A stretch of 64,000 nt of DNA from an uncultured Francisella sp. (GCA_943913135.1 CALTVE010000001.1:186001-250000); one strand, 5' to 3'; positions 35,523-45,008 are shown, counted from the first letter of the stretch. A program made the numbers and translations. The notes: generated by a model from the sequence alone, not told the origin.

Positions 35523-35843
35523 TTATGGCTTATTAAATTTAGCTGCTTGCGGTTTTAATTGTTCGCGTAAATCCTTACCTGCTTTAAAAAAAGGTAGTTT
35601 TTTTGCGGGGATATCTACAGACACACCATCACGAGGATTGCGGCCTACGCGTGCAGGACGCAGTTTTAAATCAAAACTGCCAAAGCCGCGTAATTCAATA
35701 CGCTGCCCTTCTGCTAGGGAAAGGGTCATGCGATGGATGATCTCCCGTGCTGCTTCTTCTAAGATATCTTTATTGAGCGATTTTAAAGCATCGTTACTAC
35801 TGCTAATATCTGCAATCCGCGCGATTAATTCTGACTTAGTCAT
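35523..35843 (-). CDS. ihfB: Integration host factor subunit beta
   Basis: Small DNA-bending nucleoid protein that pairs with IHF-alpha. 106 residues, a little longer than the E. coli 94 because of a basic C-terminal tail. MTKSELIARIADI start, RIELRGFGSFDLKLRPAR, and the GRNPRDG beta-arm tip with the DNA-intercalating proline. Placement directly behind rpsA is the conserved cmk-rpsA-ihfB order, which favours IhfB over HU or IhfA. Confidence 0.93.
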   Translation of the reverse strand: MTKSELIARIADISSSNDALKSLNKDILEEAAREIIHRMTLSLAEGQRIELRGFGSFDLKLRPARVGRNPRDGVSVDIPAKKLPFFKAGKDLREQLKPQAAKFNKP

Positions 35844-35855
35844 TATTACTCCCTT

Positions 35856-37541
35856 TTAAGACTCGGTCTCTGGTTGTTGCGAGAGCTTTTCCTTAAGAAG
35901 ATCGCCAAGATTGGTAGTACCGGTGTTAAGATTATTGCGGTTTACTGTGTCCAGTACTTCAGCTTTCTGTTTTTCAATCATCGCTCGCATCGATAAGTTA
36001 ACGGTACGATTGCGTCGATCTATCCCAACAATCATGGCCTCAACTTCATCTCCCTCTTTAAAAGGTTCAGAAGCATCATCCATCCGCTCTTGTGGGATAT
36101 CAGAAACTTTTAACTGCCCTTCTACATCCTCTGCTAGTTCAACCGTTATCAGTTTGGGTTCTACTGATTTCACCCGACCTTTAACAATACTGCTCTTTTC
36201 ATGGGCTTCTACGTAGCTGTTAAAAGGATCCCCTTGCGATTGTTTAACCCCTAAAGAAATACGTTCTTTTGCGGTATCAATTGCCAGGATAATCGCAGTG
36301 AGTTCATCGCCTTTTTTATAATTACGAATCGCTTGTTCGCCAGGCTCATGCCAAGAAAGGTCTGATACATGAATTAAGCCATCAATCCCCCCTGGTAAAC
36401 CGACAAAAATACCAAAGTCTGTGATCGATTTAATAGTACCGGTAATTTTTTCCCCTTTTTGATGATTTTCTTCAAATTCTTCCCATGGGTTAGGCACACA
36501 TTGCTTCATGCCTAAACTGATGCGGCGACGTTCTGCATCCACATCCAAAATCATTACTTGGACTTCATCTCCTACCTGAACGATTTTGCTTGGGTATACA
36601 TTTTTATTGGTCCAATCCATCTCAGAGACATGTACCAATCCTTCAATGCCTTTCTCAATTTCGACAAAGGCCCCATAATCGGTTAAGTTGGTCACGGTAC
36701 CATAAAGGCGGGTGCCTACTGGATAACGACGATCCAACCCTTCCCAGGGATCAGGTTGCAGTTGTTTTAAGCCCAGAGATACACGACGTCGCTCTTGATC
36801 AAACTTCAATACCTTGGCTTCAATTTCTTGTCCGGTTTCTAAAAGTTCACTTGGATGCTTCATCCTATCCCATGCTAAATCAGTGATATGTAGTAAACCA
36901 TCAATACCGCCTAAATCGACAAAGGCACCATAGTTGGTAATGTTTTTTACAATCCCTTTTACTATAGATCCTTCTTCTAGGGTGGATAATAAAGCTTCTC
37001 TTTCCTCACTTAAGGTTTCTTCTAATACCGCCCGACGCGAAATCACTACGTTATTGCGCTTTTTATCAAGTTTAATGACTTTAAATTCAATTTCTTTACC
37101 TTCATAAGCACTAACGTCTTTAATCGGACGAATATCTAATAGAGAGCCTGGTAGGAAGGCGCGGATACTGTTAACCATTACAGTTAAGCCGCCTTTTACT
37201 TTTCCATTGATGACGCCAGTTAATACAGTATCATCCTGCAGAGCATTTTCTAAAATGATCCAGTCGGCTGCACGGCGTGCTTTTACTCGCGATAATTTAG
37301 TTTCGCCAAAACCGTTTTCTAGGCTTTCGATAGTAACAGTGACAAAATCACCCACCTTAACTTCTAGATCTCCATTAGCATCTTTAAACTCGTTAACATC
37401 AATCCATGCTTCTGATTTTAGACCAGCATTTACGGTAACGGTTGCGTCATCAATGGCGATGACTTCGGCGGTAATCACTTCTCCGGGAGTCATTTCTTGG
37501 GCCGAAGAGTATTCTTCTAACAGCTCTGCAAAATTTTCCAT
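35856..37541 (-). CDS. rpsA: 30S ribosomal protein S1
   Basis: Largest ribosomal protein; binds mRNA and helps initiate translation. About 561 residues with six consecutive S1 OB-fold repeats, for example ITNYGAFVDLGGIDGLLHITD and the later repeats ending SLGVKQ/SLGMKQ. The frame runs 16 codons further to an ATG at 37589, but MENFAELLEEY at 37541 aligns with the E. coli start (MTESFAQLFEES). The upstream start cannot be excluded. Between cmk and ihfB. Confidence 0.96.
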   Translation of the reverse strand: MENFAELLEEYSSAQEMTPGEVITAEVIAIDDATVTVNAGLKSEAWIDVNEFKDANGDLEVKVGDFVTVTIESLENGFGETKLSRVKARRAADWIILENALQDDTVLTGVINGKVKGGLTVMVNSIRAFLPGSLLDIRPIKDVSAYEGKEIEFKVIKLDKKRNNVVISRRAVLEETLSEEREALLSTLEEGSIVKGIVKNITNYGAFVDLGGIDGLLHITDLAWDRMKHPSELLETGQEIEAKVLKFDQERRRVSLGLKQLQPDPWEGLDRRYPVGTRLYGTVTNLTDYGAFVEIEKGIEGLVHVSEMDWTNKNVYPSKIVQVGDEVQVMILDVDAERRRISLGMKQCVPNPWEEFEENHQKGEKITGTIKSITDFGIFVGLPGGIDGLIHVSDLSWHEPGEQAIRNYKKGDELTAIILAIDTAKERISLGVKQSQGDPFNSYVEAHEKSSIVKGRVKSVEPKLITVELAEDVEGQLKVSDIPQERMDDASEPFKEGDEVEAMIVGIDRRNRTVNLSMRAMIEKQKAEVLDTVNRNNLNTGTTNLGDLLKEKLSQQPETES

Positions 37542-37656
37542 GTATATTTTCTCTGACGCGGCCAAGCACGCCTCAATAAGTTGATTCATATCCCGTGCCC
37601 TGACTTGGCTCAGCGCACTTGCACCTTAGTCAAAAGTGCTCCAATTAAGCGGTTTA

Positions 37657-38319
37657 TTATACCCGATTATTAGCTTGTTGATAGTAAAAGAGCACTTTTT
37701 CTACTGTTTGCTCGATATTCAAACCCGAGTTATCGAGTAAATAGGCATCTTTTGCCGGTATTAAGGGGGAAATAGCCCGATTTTGATCGCGGGCATCTCT
37801 TTGTAACAGCTGTTGATAAATTCGGTTATATTCTGAACTATGCTCGTTGAAGCCTAATTGTAATGCCCTTCTTTTCGCTCTTTCTTTTGCGGGTGCGGTT
37901 AAAAAGATTTTTAAAAAAGCATCAGGAAAAACGACCGTGCCCATGTCGCGACCATCGGCTACTAAAGAGCTTTCTTGTAAAAACTGTCTTTGCTTTTCTA
38001 ATAAAGCCGCCCTGACCATAGGCAGGATCGCTATTTGAGAAGCCAACTGGCTGACTGCCTCACTGCGAATGGCTTTTGATACATTTTCTTCACCCACAAA
38101 AACTTTTTCACCTACAAAGCGTACGGGTAAAAGAGTAGCCAGCTTTGCTATTTTATTTTCTTCCTTTAGCGGTGGACTCTGCCTTTGACTAAAAAGTGCT
38201 GTCAGTCGATAGAGCACGCCAGAATCTAAATGGATAAACTTCAGTTTATCAGCTAAAATACGGGCAACAGTACCTTTGCCCGATGCAACGGGCCCATCGA
38301 TGGTGACTACCTTATTCAT
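37657..38319 (-). CDS. cmk: Cytidylate kinase
   Basis: Phosphorylates CMP/dCMP to the diphosphate. 220 residues, with P-loop TIDGPVASGKGTVAR (about 6-20), the dCMP-binding LDSGVLYR segment, DGRDMGTVVFPDA, and the lid RRALQLGFNEHS. First member of the cmk-rpsA-ihfB cluster. Confidence 0.96.
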   Translation of the reverse strand: MNKVVTIDGPVASGKGTVARILADKLKFIHLDSGVLYRLTALFSQRQSPPLKEENKIAKLATLLPVRFVGEKVFVGEENVSKAIRSEAVSQLASQIAILPMVRAALLEKQRQFLQESSLVADGRDMGTVVFPDAFLKIFLTAPAKERAKRRALQLGFNEHSSEYNRIYQQLLQRDARDQNRAISPLIPAKDAYLLDNSGLNIEQTVEKVLFYYQQANNRV

Positions 38320-38384
38320 GCTTTAATCTAAAATTAAAATACAGCCCATTTATTTAAAATGGTAAAACGATGTTGATTCTATAA

Positions 38385-38723
38385 TTATTGGTCCGCTAAA
38401 GTATCTTCAATAAAAGCGATCAATTGAGGTTTAGATAAGGCCCCTACTTTAGACCCTAATTCTTTACCTTCTTTATAGATTTTCAATAAAGGAATACTAC
38501 GGACTCCAACTTTAGCAGCTACTTCTTGGTACTCTTCTACATCTAGTTTAACGACTTTTAGCTTGTTGCCATATTCTTTAGCAATTTCTTCTAAAGTGGG
38601 AGCAATCATACGGCAAGGCCCACACCAAGGTGCCCAAAAATCTACTAATACGGGTACGCTGGCTTGCAATACATCTTTAGCAAAATCTTCATCGGTGGTA
38701 TGAAAAACTGAGTCATTACTCAT
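38385..38723 (-). CDS. trxA: Thioredoxin
   Basis: General disulfide reductase of the cytoplasm. 112 residues; active site WAPWCGPCR with C34 and C37, the buried Asp in VLVDFW, and the cis-Pro loop VRSIPLLKIYKEG. 28 bp after clpX and 65 bp before cmk. Confidence 0.96.
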   Translation of the reverse strand: MSNDSVFHTTDEDFAKDVLQASVPVLVDFWAPWCGPCRMIAPTLEEIAKEYGNKLKVVKLDVEEYQEVAAKVGVRSIPLLKIYKEGKELGSKVGALSKPQLIAFIEDTLADQ

Positions 38724-38751
38724 AAATTCTCCTGTACAAGAGTTGATTAAC

Positions 38752-40017
38752 CTAAGAGATACGCTCTTTATCTATGTTTTTTGTTTCTTCTTCATTTCTT
38801 ATATATTGTGGATGTGTACCTTTTTCTACATTATCCACTGTGATCACCACTTCTTCTATCGTTTCATCTCCCGGTACTTCATACATCACATCTAAAAGTA
38901 GATTTTCCATAATTGAGCGCAAGCCGCGGGCCCCCGTTTTTTTACGTTCCGCTTCTTTGGCAATGCTGCGTAAGGCAGACGGCAATATTTTCAATCTAAC
39001 CCCTTCCATCGCTAACAATGCTTCGTATTGTTTTACCAAGGCATTTTTGGGTTCAGTCAAAATGCGTACTAAAGCCTCTTCATCTAAAGGACGTAAAGTC
39101 GCTACTACAGGCAGACGACCGATTAATTCGGGAATAATTCCAAAATGAATTAAATCTTCCGGTTGTACCTGTTCCAATAACTTGCTCTGGCTTTCTTCGT
39201 CTTTGATACTGATTTGGGCGCCGAAACCTATACCGCTTTCTTTAGAGCGCTTTTGGATTACTTTATCGAGGCCTTCAAAGGCACCACCACAGATAAATAA
39301 GATGTTAGAAGTATCTACAGTTAGAAATTCTTGATTAGGATGACGTCGTCCCGCTTGCATAGGTACTGAAGCTTCTGTGCCTTCTACAATTTTCAAGAGA
39401 GCCTGTTGGACCCCTTCGCCGGATACATCACGTGTGATCGAAGGGTTTTCGCTTTTGCGAGAAATTTTATCGATTTCATCGATATATATAATCCCTCTTT
39501 CTGCTTTTTCGACATCAAAATCACATTTACTTAGTAGCTTAGTGATAATCTGTTCTACATCTTCACCTACATAACCTGCTTCGGTTAAAGTAGTGGCATC
39601 GGCAATAGCAAAAGGAACATCTAGTTTTTTAGCTAAGGTCTGCGCCAGCAAGGTTTTACCTGATCCGGTTACTCCAATTAATAAAATATTGCTTTTATTA
39701 ATTTCTACATCATTAGCAGAACCTAATTTTCTTTTTTGCAGGCGTTTATAGTGATTGTATACGGCTACAGCCAGGGTTTTTTTCGCTTTTTCTTGTCCGA
39801 TGACGTATTCATCCAAATACTTAACCAGTTCTTCCGGAGTAGGTAAATTTTTATTTTCATTTTTGTCAGAGTCGGGAAGCCATACTTCTTCATCCAATTC
39901 TTCTACTGCTGCTTCTATACAGTAATTGCAGATATATACCGGTCCTTCATCAGAACGGATGAGGTTTTGAACTTCATCTATGCTTTTGCCACAGAAACTG
40001 CAATACTCTTTATTCAT
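38752..40017 (-). CDS. clpX: ATP-dependent Clp protease ATP-binding subunit ClpX
   Basis: AAA+ unfoldase that feeds ClpP. 421 residues: N-terminal zinc-binding domain with C6, C9, C30, C33; Walker A GVTGSGKT; Walker B IIYIDEIDKI; the ClpP-docking IGF loop (SGIGFGAQ); and the C-terminal GARGLRSIMENLLLDVMYE sensor-2 region. The start overlaps the clpP stop by ATGA, so ClpP and ClpX are translationally coupled. Confidence 0.98.
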   Translation of the reverse strand: MNKEYCSFCGKSIDEVQNLIRSDEGPVYICNYCIEAAVEELDEEVWLPDSDKNENKNLPTPEELVKYLDEYVIGQEKAKKTLAVAVYNHYKRLQKRKLGSANDVEINKSNILLIGVTGSGKTLLAQTLAKKLDVPFAIADATTLTEAGYVGEDVEQIITKLLSKCDFDVEKAERGIIYIDEIDKISRKSENPSITRDVSGEGVQQALLKIVEGTEASVPMQAGRRHPNQEFLTVDTSNILFICGGAFEGLDKVIQKRSKESGIGFGAQISIKDEESQSKLLEQVQPEDLIHFGIIPELIGRLPVVATLRPLDEEALVRILTEPKNALVKQYEALLAMEGVRLKILPSALRSIAKEAERKKTGARGLRSIMENLLLDVMYEVPGDETIEEVVITVDNVEKGTHPQYIRNEEETKNIDKERIS

Positions 40018-40637
40018 GCGTGTTTATCCCCAATTTCGGCGCGCGAACGAATGATGTCATCCACCAACCCATAATCTTTAGCTTCTTGTGCAGAAAGGAA
40101 ATTATCTCTATCAGTTGCTTCTTGGATTTTTTTTATGCTTTGTCCGGTGTTTTTCGCCAGGATTTCGTTCATGAGTTGTTTAGTTTTTATAAGCTCTCTC
40201 GCGTGGATTTCAATATCGGAGGCTTGCCCTGATAAGCCGCCGCTGATTAAAGGTTGATGAATCATCACTCGGCTATAAGGCAAAGCCAAACGTTTACCTC
40301 CTTCCCCAGAAGAAAGCAAGAAAGCGGCCATGCTCGCGGCCATGCCCATACAAATGGTAGAAACCGCAGGCTTGACATAGTTCATTGTATCATAGATAGC
40401 CATGCCTGCTGTGATCGAGCCTCCAGGCGAATTGATGTATAAGTAGATGTCTTTTTCCGCATTTTCACTTTCTAAAAAAAGTAGCTGGGCCACGATTAAA
40501 TTAGCCATATCATCATTAACTGGCCCGGTTAGAAAAATAATTCTTTCTTTCAACAGCCTAGAATAGATATCAAAAGCTCTTTCGCCACGGCCACTTTGTT
40601 CGATCACAGTTGGAACTAAATAATTACCAGTGCCCAC
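40014..40637 (-). CDS. clpP: ATP-dependent Clp protease proteolytic subunit
   Basis: Serine protease of ClpXP. 207 residues; catalytic triad S102 (GMAASMAAF), H127 (VMIHQP) and about D176 (ATDRDN). The start is GTG, preceded by an excellent AGGAGG at 7-nt spacing. An intrinsic terminator lies in the 100 bp between it and tig. Order tig-clpP-clpX as in E. coli. Confidence 0.97.
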   Translation of the reverse strand: MGTGNYLVPTVIEQSGRGERAFDIYSRLLKERIIFLTGPVNDDMANLIVAQLLFLESENAEKDIYLYINSPGGSITAGMAIYDTMNYVKPAVSTICMGMAASMAAFLLSSGEGGKRLALPYSRVMIHQPLISGGLSGQASDIEIHARELIKTKQLMNEILAKNTGQSIKKIQEATDRDNFLSAQEAKDYGLVDDIIRSRAEIGDKHA

Positions 40638-40647
40638 TACGCTTCCT

Positions 40648-40689
40648 CCTAAAAAATAAAAAAGCTTAAATACCTGAGAGTACTTAAGC
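40648..40689 (-). terminator. Intrinsic terminator between tig and clpP
   Basis: On the minus strand GCTTAAGTAC and GGTATTTAAGC form an imperfect stem (40689-40664, loop around TCTCA), followed by TTTTTT, A, TTTTTT. The T-run leads straight into the clpP ribosome-binding site AGGAGG, so the element may act as a partial terminator that lowers read-through from tig. Confidence 0.7.
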
Positions 40690-40740
40690 CTTACATAAGG
40701 GATGATAAGGAAGAAAACAACTCCTCAAAATCGCCTATAA

Positions 40741-42054
40741 TTAACGCATACTCATTAATTGATCAAAATCTTTTTTGATTTCTTTATTTTTAACTTGCTT
40801 TAACACGTACTTAATAATGTTTTTTTCCGTTGCTAAAGACTTCATCGTCGCATATTCTTGTTTATTGCGCAGGTAATATTTTTTTACTTCTTTTGGGTCT
40901 TCATAGCTTTGCGCCATTTCTTCGATTAAGGCTTGGGTCTCCTCGTCGGTGGCGGTTAGAGCTTCTTTATCCATAAAATCACGCAAAATTAAACCGACTT
41001 TAACAGATTTTTCTGCTTGACCCTTAAACATTTCCAGGGATAGTTCAGGTAAACTTTCTTTTTTCACTCCTTGCTTTAAAAGATTTTTTTGGGCATTTTC
41101 TAGTAGGCGCTCTGCCTCTTTACTCACCATTATTTGCGGTATGGGGAAAGTAGCGGAAGTTAATAGAAGCTCGATCACTTTTTCTCGGTTTAAGTCATCG
41201 ACGCGACGACTGACTTCACGCTTTAAGTTTTCTTTAATTTCTTTTTTCATTTCCTTGATATCGCCGCTTTCTATCCCCAAAGATTTAGCAAAATCAGCAT
41301 CGATAGTAGGTAACTCTTCTTCTTCCACCTTGTGGACCGTTATTTTAAAGACAGCCTTTTTACCAGCCAGTTCTTTATTGTGATAGGGATCAGGGAAGGT
41401 AACATCTACCTCTTGAGTTTCCCCTTTTTTCATACCGATGATGCCCTCTTCAAATTCAGGCAACATCTGTTTCCTGCCTAAAATAAACTTATAATTTTCA
41501 GCGTTGCCCTCAGGGAACGTTTCACCATCAATACGACCGGTAAAATCGAGGGTCACTTTATCGTTTTCTTTTATCGGGCGATTGACTTCTTTATAGATAG
41601 CACGTTGCTGCCGTAACACGTCTATCGTTTTATCGACATCTTTATCAGTAACATCGCTGACTATTTTTTCAATTTCTTGCTGGGCAAGATTTCCTAAATC
41701 AATTTTTTCCGGCAATACTTCGAAAATAGCTGCTACTTGTAAGACCTCTTTTTGACCTTCTTTAGCGTCTAAAGCTTCTAATTTTTTTAACCCTGCTAAG
41801 GGGATGTTTTCTTTTTCTAAAATATCATAAAAAGAGTGTACAGCTTTATCGTTTAATACTTGTTGGCGAATAGAATCACCATACATTTGGTCTACCATCC
41901 TAAGGGGTGTTTTACCGGGACGGAACCCATTTAAACGCACTTTTTTCTGCGTACCACGTAGACGTGTAGCAACTTCGTTTTGGATTTCTTCTAAAGATAA
42001 AGAAAGAATAATTTTTCTCTCTAAGCCATCCAGTGTTTCTATATCCACCGCCAT
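40741..42054 (-). CDS. tig: Trigger factor
   Basis: Ribosome-bound chaperone and peptidyl-prolyl isomerase. 437 residues: N-terminal ribosome-binding domain with the signature region RLNGFRPGKTPLRMV (tip of the L23-docking loop near residue 45), FKBP-type domain (about 150-245, DKVTLDFTGRIDG), and a helical C-terminal domain. Upstream of clpP-clpX. Confidence 0.97.
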   Translation of the reverse strand: MAVDIETLDGLERKIILSLSLEEIQNEVATRLRGTQKKVRLNGFRPGKTPLRMVDQMYGDSIRQQVLNDKAVHSFYDILEKENIPLAGLKKLEALDAKEGQKEVLQVAAIFEVLPEKIDLGNLAQQEIEKIVSDVTDKDVDKTIDVLRQQRAIYKEVNRPIKENDKVTLDFTGRIDGETFPEGNAENYKFILGRKQMLPEFEEGIIGMKKGETQEVDVTFPDPYHNKELAGKKAVFKITVHKVEEEELPTIDADFAKSLGIESGDIKEMKKEIKENLKREVSRRVDDLNREKVIELLLTSATFPIPQIMVSKEAERLLENAQKNLLKQGVKKESLPELSLEMFKGQAEKSVKVGLILRDFMDKEALTATDEETQALIEEMAQSYEDPKEVKKYYLRNKQEYATMKSLATEKNIIKYVLKQVKNKEIKKDFDQLMSMR

Positions 42055-42101
42055 GTTTGATTCCTGTTTTTAGGTTCGCAAAAGATCTTAAATAAGGGCG
42101 T

Positions 42102-42110
42102 ATGATAGCA
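42102..42110 (-). promoter_or_regulatory. Candidate extended -10 promoter of tig
   Basis: Minus-strand TGC-TATCAT, an extended -10 element, lies about 50 bp before the tig ATG in the apaH-tig gap. No good -35 element is evident. Confidence 0.35.
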
Positions 42111-42124
42111 TAAATTTAGCTTTT

Positions 42125-42928
42125 CTAGGCAGGTACGCTGATGATTTCGTCCGTTTCTACCGCGTAGGCACTTAATGCCCCGCCCCACACCACGCCAGTA
42201 TCTAAAGCGATCACTTGATCGGTCCGGGTAATACCGATTGCAGACCAATGGCCAAATACAATTTGGTAACCTTTTAGTCCTGGGTTTTCAAAAGCAAACC
42301 AAGGGACTAAATAAAAAGGTAGGGAATCTAAGGGCTTTTTAAAGGTAAAGTTTAGGGCTTTATTTGCTCGATATAGGGCTCTCATACGAGTAAATACATT
42401 TAAATTAAAACGCAGATAAGGCATACCTTCTAGTTCAGGATTATAGTAATTAGGCTTGTCACCATACATATCCTGTAAAAAGTTGCGATAATTCTCCCCT
42501 TGCAAAATTTTAGTGATCTCATCACCATTGTGCTGCATCTCTTTAAGATCCCATGCAGGGTATATTCCTGCATGAACAATAATAAAGTTGCCGTGGATTA
42601 AATAAAGCGGTTGTTTTCTTAACCAAGAGAGCAGTTGGTCTTTGTCAGGGGCAGTAATAATTTCTTGTATCGTGTCTTTTTTGTGATAAATGAAATTTTT
42701 TTCTTCTCCTGCCGATAGTAAATGTAGGTCATGGTTGCCCAGAACCGTCTGCATGGTTCCGTCGTTTTCCTTAATAAAGCGTAAAGTAGCAAGCGATTCA
42801 GGGCCTCGATTAACTAGATCACCGGTAAAAATAACGTTGTCACGCCCTTTTTCAAAACCAATGGCAGATAACAGACGCTTTAAGGCGTCAAAGCAACCTT
42901 GGACATCACCAATGATATAGGTCGCCAT
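42125..42928 (-). CDS. apaH: Diadenosine tetraphosphatase (symmetrical)
   Basis: Cleaves Ap4A into two ADP and also removes Np4N RNA caps in enterics. 267 residues of the metallophosphoesterase family, with metal-binding motifs GDVQGC (8-13), GDLVNRGP (about 36-43) and GNHD (about 65-68), and VHAGI further on. Directly follows the lipoprotein gene, whose stop abuts its ATG. Confidence 0.95.
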   Translation of the reverse strand: MATYIIGDVQGCFDALKRLLSAIGFEKGRDNVIFTGDLVNRGPESLATLRFIKENDGTMQTVLGNHDLHLLSAGEEKNFIYHKKDTIQEIITAPDKDQLLSWLRKQPLYLIHGNFIIVHAGIYPAWDLKEMQHNGDEITKILQGENYRNFLQDMYGDKPNYYNPELEGMPYLRFNLNVFTRMRALYRANKALNFTFKKPLDSLPFYLVPWFAFENPGLKGYQIVFGHWSAIGITRTDQVIALDTGVVWGGALSAYAVETDEIISVPA

Positions 42929-43972
42929 TTAATCTTTTTTCTGCATAAAAGCGGTGTTACTGATTTGAGCCATAAAATAAGGATGTGCTTTGCTCCTTTC
43001 TTTTAGAACAATCCAATAAGGTTTGTCTAAAATCAGGTGTTTAGAGGATGGGCGAATCCCTGCAGAAGTGACCAAGGCTGCGTAGCCTTCATTTTCTACA
43101 CGAGCGCCTTTTTCATCCATAGAAAAATTTAATTTTTCTACCATTGCCCCTAAAGTATAGCCCTTAAAAGCAGAGTTCAAAATGGGTAAACCCACAAGTT
43201 CAGGATGATTGTTTTCTATTTTAAGTTTTAAAGCAGGGGCGGCAAACTGGTCTTGGTTACCGAGCACCATTGGCTGATTTAAAGCTGTTTGGGAAATTAA
43301 TTGGGCAATCCCTTGGGCATTCAAATCTTTATAGCCTTTTATTAAATAAAGTTCATCTCTTTGGGTTTTAAGTTTTAGGCGCAAAATAAATCGGTCGTCA
43401 TTTTGGTAAGAAAGCACTTGTATGTTACGTCTCTGGGCTATGTTATTAGCGCTGAATCCACGTACAGGCGTCCCTAAAAAGTTAACCTCCGCTTTATCAA
43501 AAGTAACGAGATATTCAATTTCTTTGACAAAGTAAGCATAAGAAATGAATGAGTGTGGCCCTAAAAATAAATTTAAATCCCCAAAGCTTTTATCGGGGAA
43601 TTTCGCTTTTACTTCATGGTTAATAATACTTACTGTCTCAGAGCCCAAGCCGCTTTTAATATAATAACTTTGGTTATTAATATCCGCTGCTTTAAACAGA
43701 GGGGCGTTGTAGGTATTAATTTCTTTATTAAGTTCTTTATCGGTCGTTGCTAACTTTAAAGGTTCTTTTAAAATATGATCCGTTAATTCTGTCCAGGCGA
43801 GATTCATCGCACCGCCCCAGACAAAATTACCCTGGCTGATAGATCCTACATAAGCACCTTCTACTTCACTGTAGGTCTCATTTTTGTTAGCGTTCATTTT
43901 TTGGTTTCCAGTAAATTGACAGGCTGTTAACAGAGTAGCCAATGCGAAATAGGTTATTGTTTTTTTTAACAT
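42929..43972 (-). CDS. Hypothetical lipoprotein with serpin-like C-terminal motifs
   Basis: 347 residues. The signal peptide ends LLTAC, so Cys18 is the predicted lipidated residue and the protein should be anchored at the cell envelope. I do not recognise it by name. The last 150 residues follow the serpin pattern: PALKLKIEN and LPILNSAFKG (strand and lGi..aF-like region), ENEGYAALVTSAG (293-305, resembling the serpin hinge E-E-G-T-x-A-A-A-x-T), LDKPYWIVLKE (315-325, like the conserved F/L-x-x-x-P-F strand) and YFMAQISN (332-339, like LFMGRVxNP). Length fits a serpin core of about 330. A remote similarity only, judged by eye. Between hldD and apaH. Confidence 0.6.
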   Translation of the reverse strand: MLKKTITYFALATLLTACQFTGNQKMNANKNETYSEVEGAYVGSISQGNFVWGGAMNLAWTELTDHILKEPLKLATTDKELNKEINTYNAPLFKAADINNQSYYIKSGLGSETVSIINHEVKAKFPDKSFGDLNLFLGPHSFISYAYFVKEIEYLVTFDKAEVNFLGTPVRGFSANNIAQRRNIQVLSYQNDDRFILRLKLKTQRDELYLIKGYKDLNAQGIAQLISQTALNQPMVLGNQDQFAAPALKLKIENNHPELVGLPILNSAFKGYTLGAMVEKLNFSMDEKGARVENEGYAALVTSAGIRPSSKHLILDKPYWIVLKERSKAHPYFMAQISNTAFMQKKD

Positions 43973-43975
43973 ATT

Positions 43976-45001
43976 TTATCCTTTATGACCGGTGCTGTGT
44001 AAAAGGGAAGTAACATAACGCTCTACCCCTGTTTCTAAACTTAAAAATTCTTGACTATAGCCGGTAGCGCGCAGCTTGGTTAAATCTGCTTGAGTAAAAC
44101 TTTGGTATTTACCTTTTAAGGCTTCGGGAAAATCACGATAACGGATTAAGCCTTTTTCTACCAGATTTTCCACCGACTCCGCCTTTGCATCCGTCTTTTT
44201 AGCGCCTAAAATAACATTTACTGTCGCAGCAGCCAGAGCGTTAAAACTGCGGGCTTTTCCTGTTCCTGCATTAAAGGTCCCTCTGATTTCTGGGTGATCC
44301 AGGAAATATAAATTAATTGTTACTATGTCTTCGACCGAAATAAAATCACGCATTTGCTCGCCAGCACTATAGCCATCGTAATCGCCAAATAAGGTAACGT
44401 AGCCCTCTTTTAAGAATTGGCAAAAATGATGATAGACAACGGAAGCCATCCGTCCTTTGTGTGCCTCACCGGGTCCATACACATTAAAATAACGTAGACC
44501 GACTGCTTGAACCGATAATTTTTTCTGCTGACGGATGTGTTCTAAATAGTGATCAAATAAAAATTTAGAATAGCCATAAACATTTAAAGGTTTTTCAGTA
44601 CTTCTTTCCTCTTTAAAATAATCACTGCCCCCATAAACTGCAGCACTAGAAGCATAAAGAAATTGTGCCTTCACTGATTGGGAGAAATTGAATAGATCGA
44701 CAGTATAAGCATAATTATTTTCCATCATATAACGGCCATCATGATTCATGGTGTCTGAGCAAGCCCCTTGGTGGAAAATCGCCCTGATATTGCTGTTATC
44801 TAAAGCATGACTACAAACTAACTGACGAAATTCATCTTTGTCATAATAAGTGGCAATATCGCAATCGACCAAATTGCGGAATTTATCCCCCTCGGTTAAG
44901 TCATCGACAGCGATAATATTATTTATCCCCCTCTTATTTAAGGCTTTAACGATGTTACTGCCAATAAAGCCAGCAGCACCGGTTACGATATAGCTTTCCA
45001 T
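43976..45001 (-). CDS. hldD: ADP-L-glycero-D-manno-heptose-6-epimerase
   Basis: Last step of ADP-heptose synthesis for the LPS inner core. 341 residues of the extended short-chain dehydrogenase family: NADP-binding GAAGFIGSN (8-16), VDDLTEGDKFRNL, catalytic YGYSK (tyrosine-lysine pair), and RYFNVYGPGEAHKGRMASV. AGGAGGG lies just before the ATG. 7 bp after purH; works with RfaE2 at 27.7-28.2 kb. Confidence 0.95.
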   Translation of the reverse strand: MESYIVTGAAGFIGSNIVKALNKRGINNIIAVDDLTEGDKFRNLVDCDIATYYDKDEFRQLVCSHALDNSNIRAIFHQGACSDTMNHDGRYMMENNYAYTVDLFNFSQSVKAQFLYASSAAVYGGSDYFKEERSTEKPLNVYGYSKFLFDHYLEHIRQQKKLSVQAVGLRYFNVYGPGEAHKGRMASVVYHHFCQFLKEGYVTLFGDYDGYSAGEQMRDFISVEDIVTINLYFLDHPEIRGTFNAGTGKARSFNALAAATVNVILGAKKTDAKAESVENLVEKGLIRYRDFPEALKGKYQSFTQADLTKLRATGYSQEFLSLETGVERYVTSLLHSTGHKG

Positions 45002-45008
45002 ATCCCTC

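Noticed and set aside
34989..35558. Long open frame (189 codons) antisense to leuA
   Set aside because: Covers well-conserved LeuA coding sequence on the other strand and has Ser/Ala/Lys-rich composition typical of an antisense shadow; no family motif.
42929..43972. Calling the lipoprotein a serpin outright
   Set aside because: The similarity rests on a few C-terminal motifs judged by eye; the N-terminal half shows no clear serpin signature, so it is kept as a finding, not a name.
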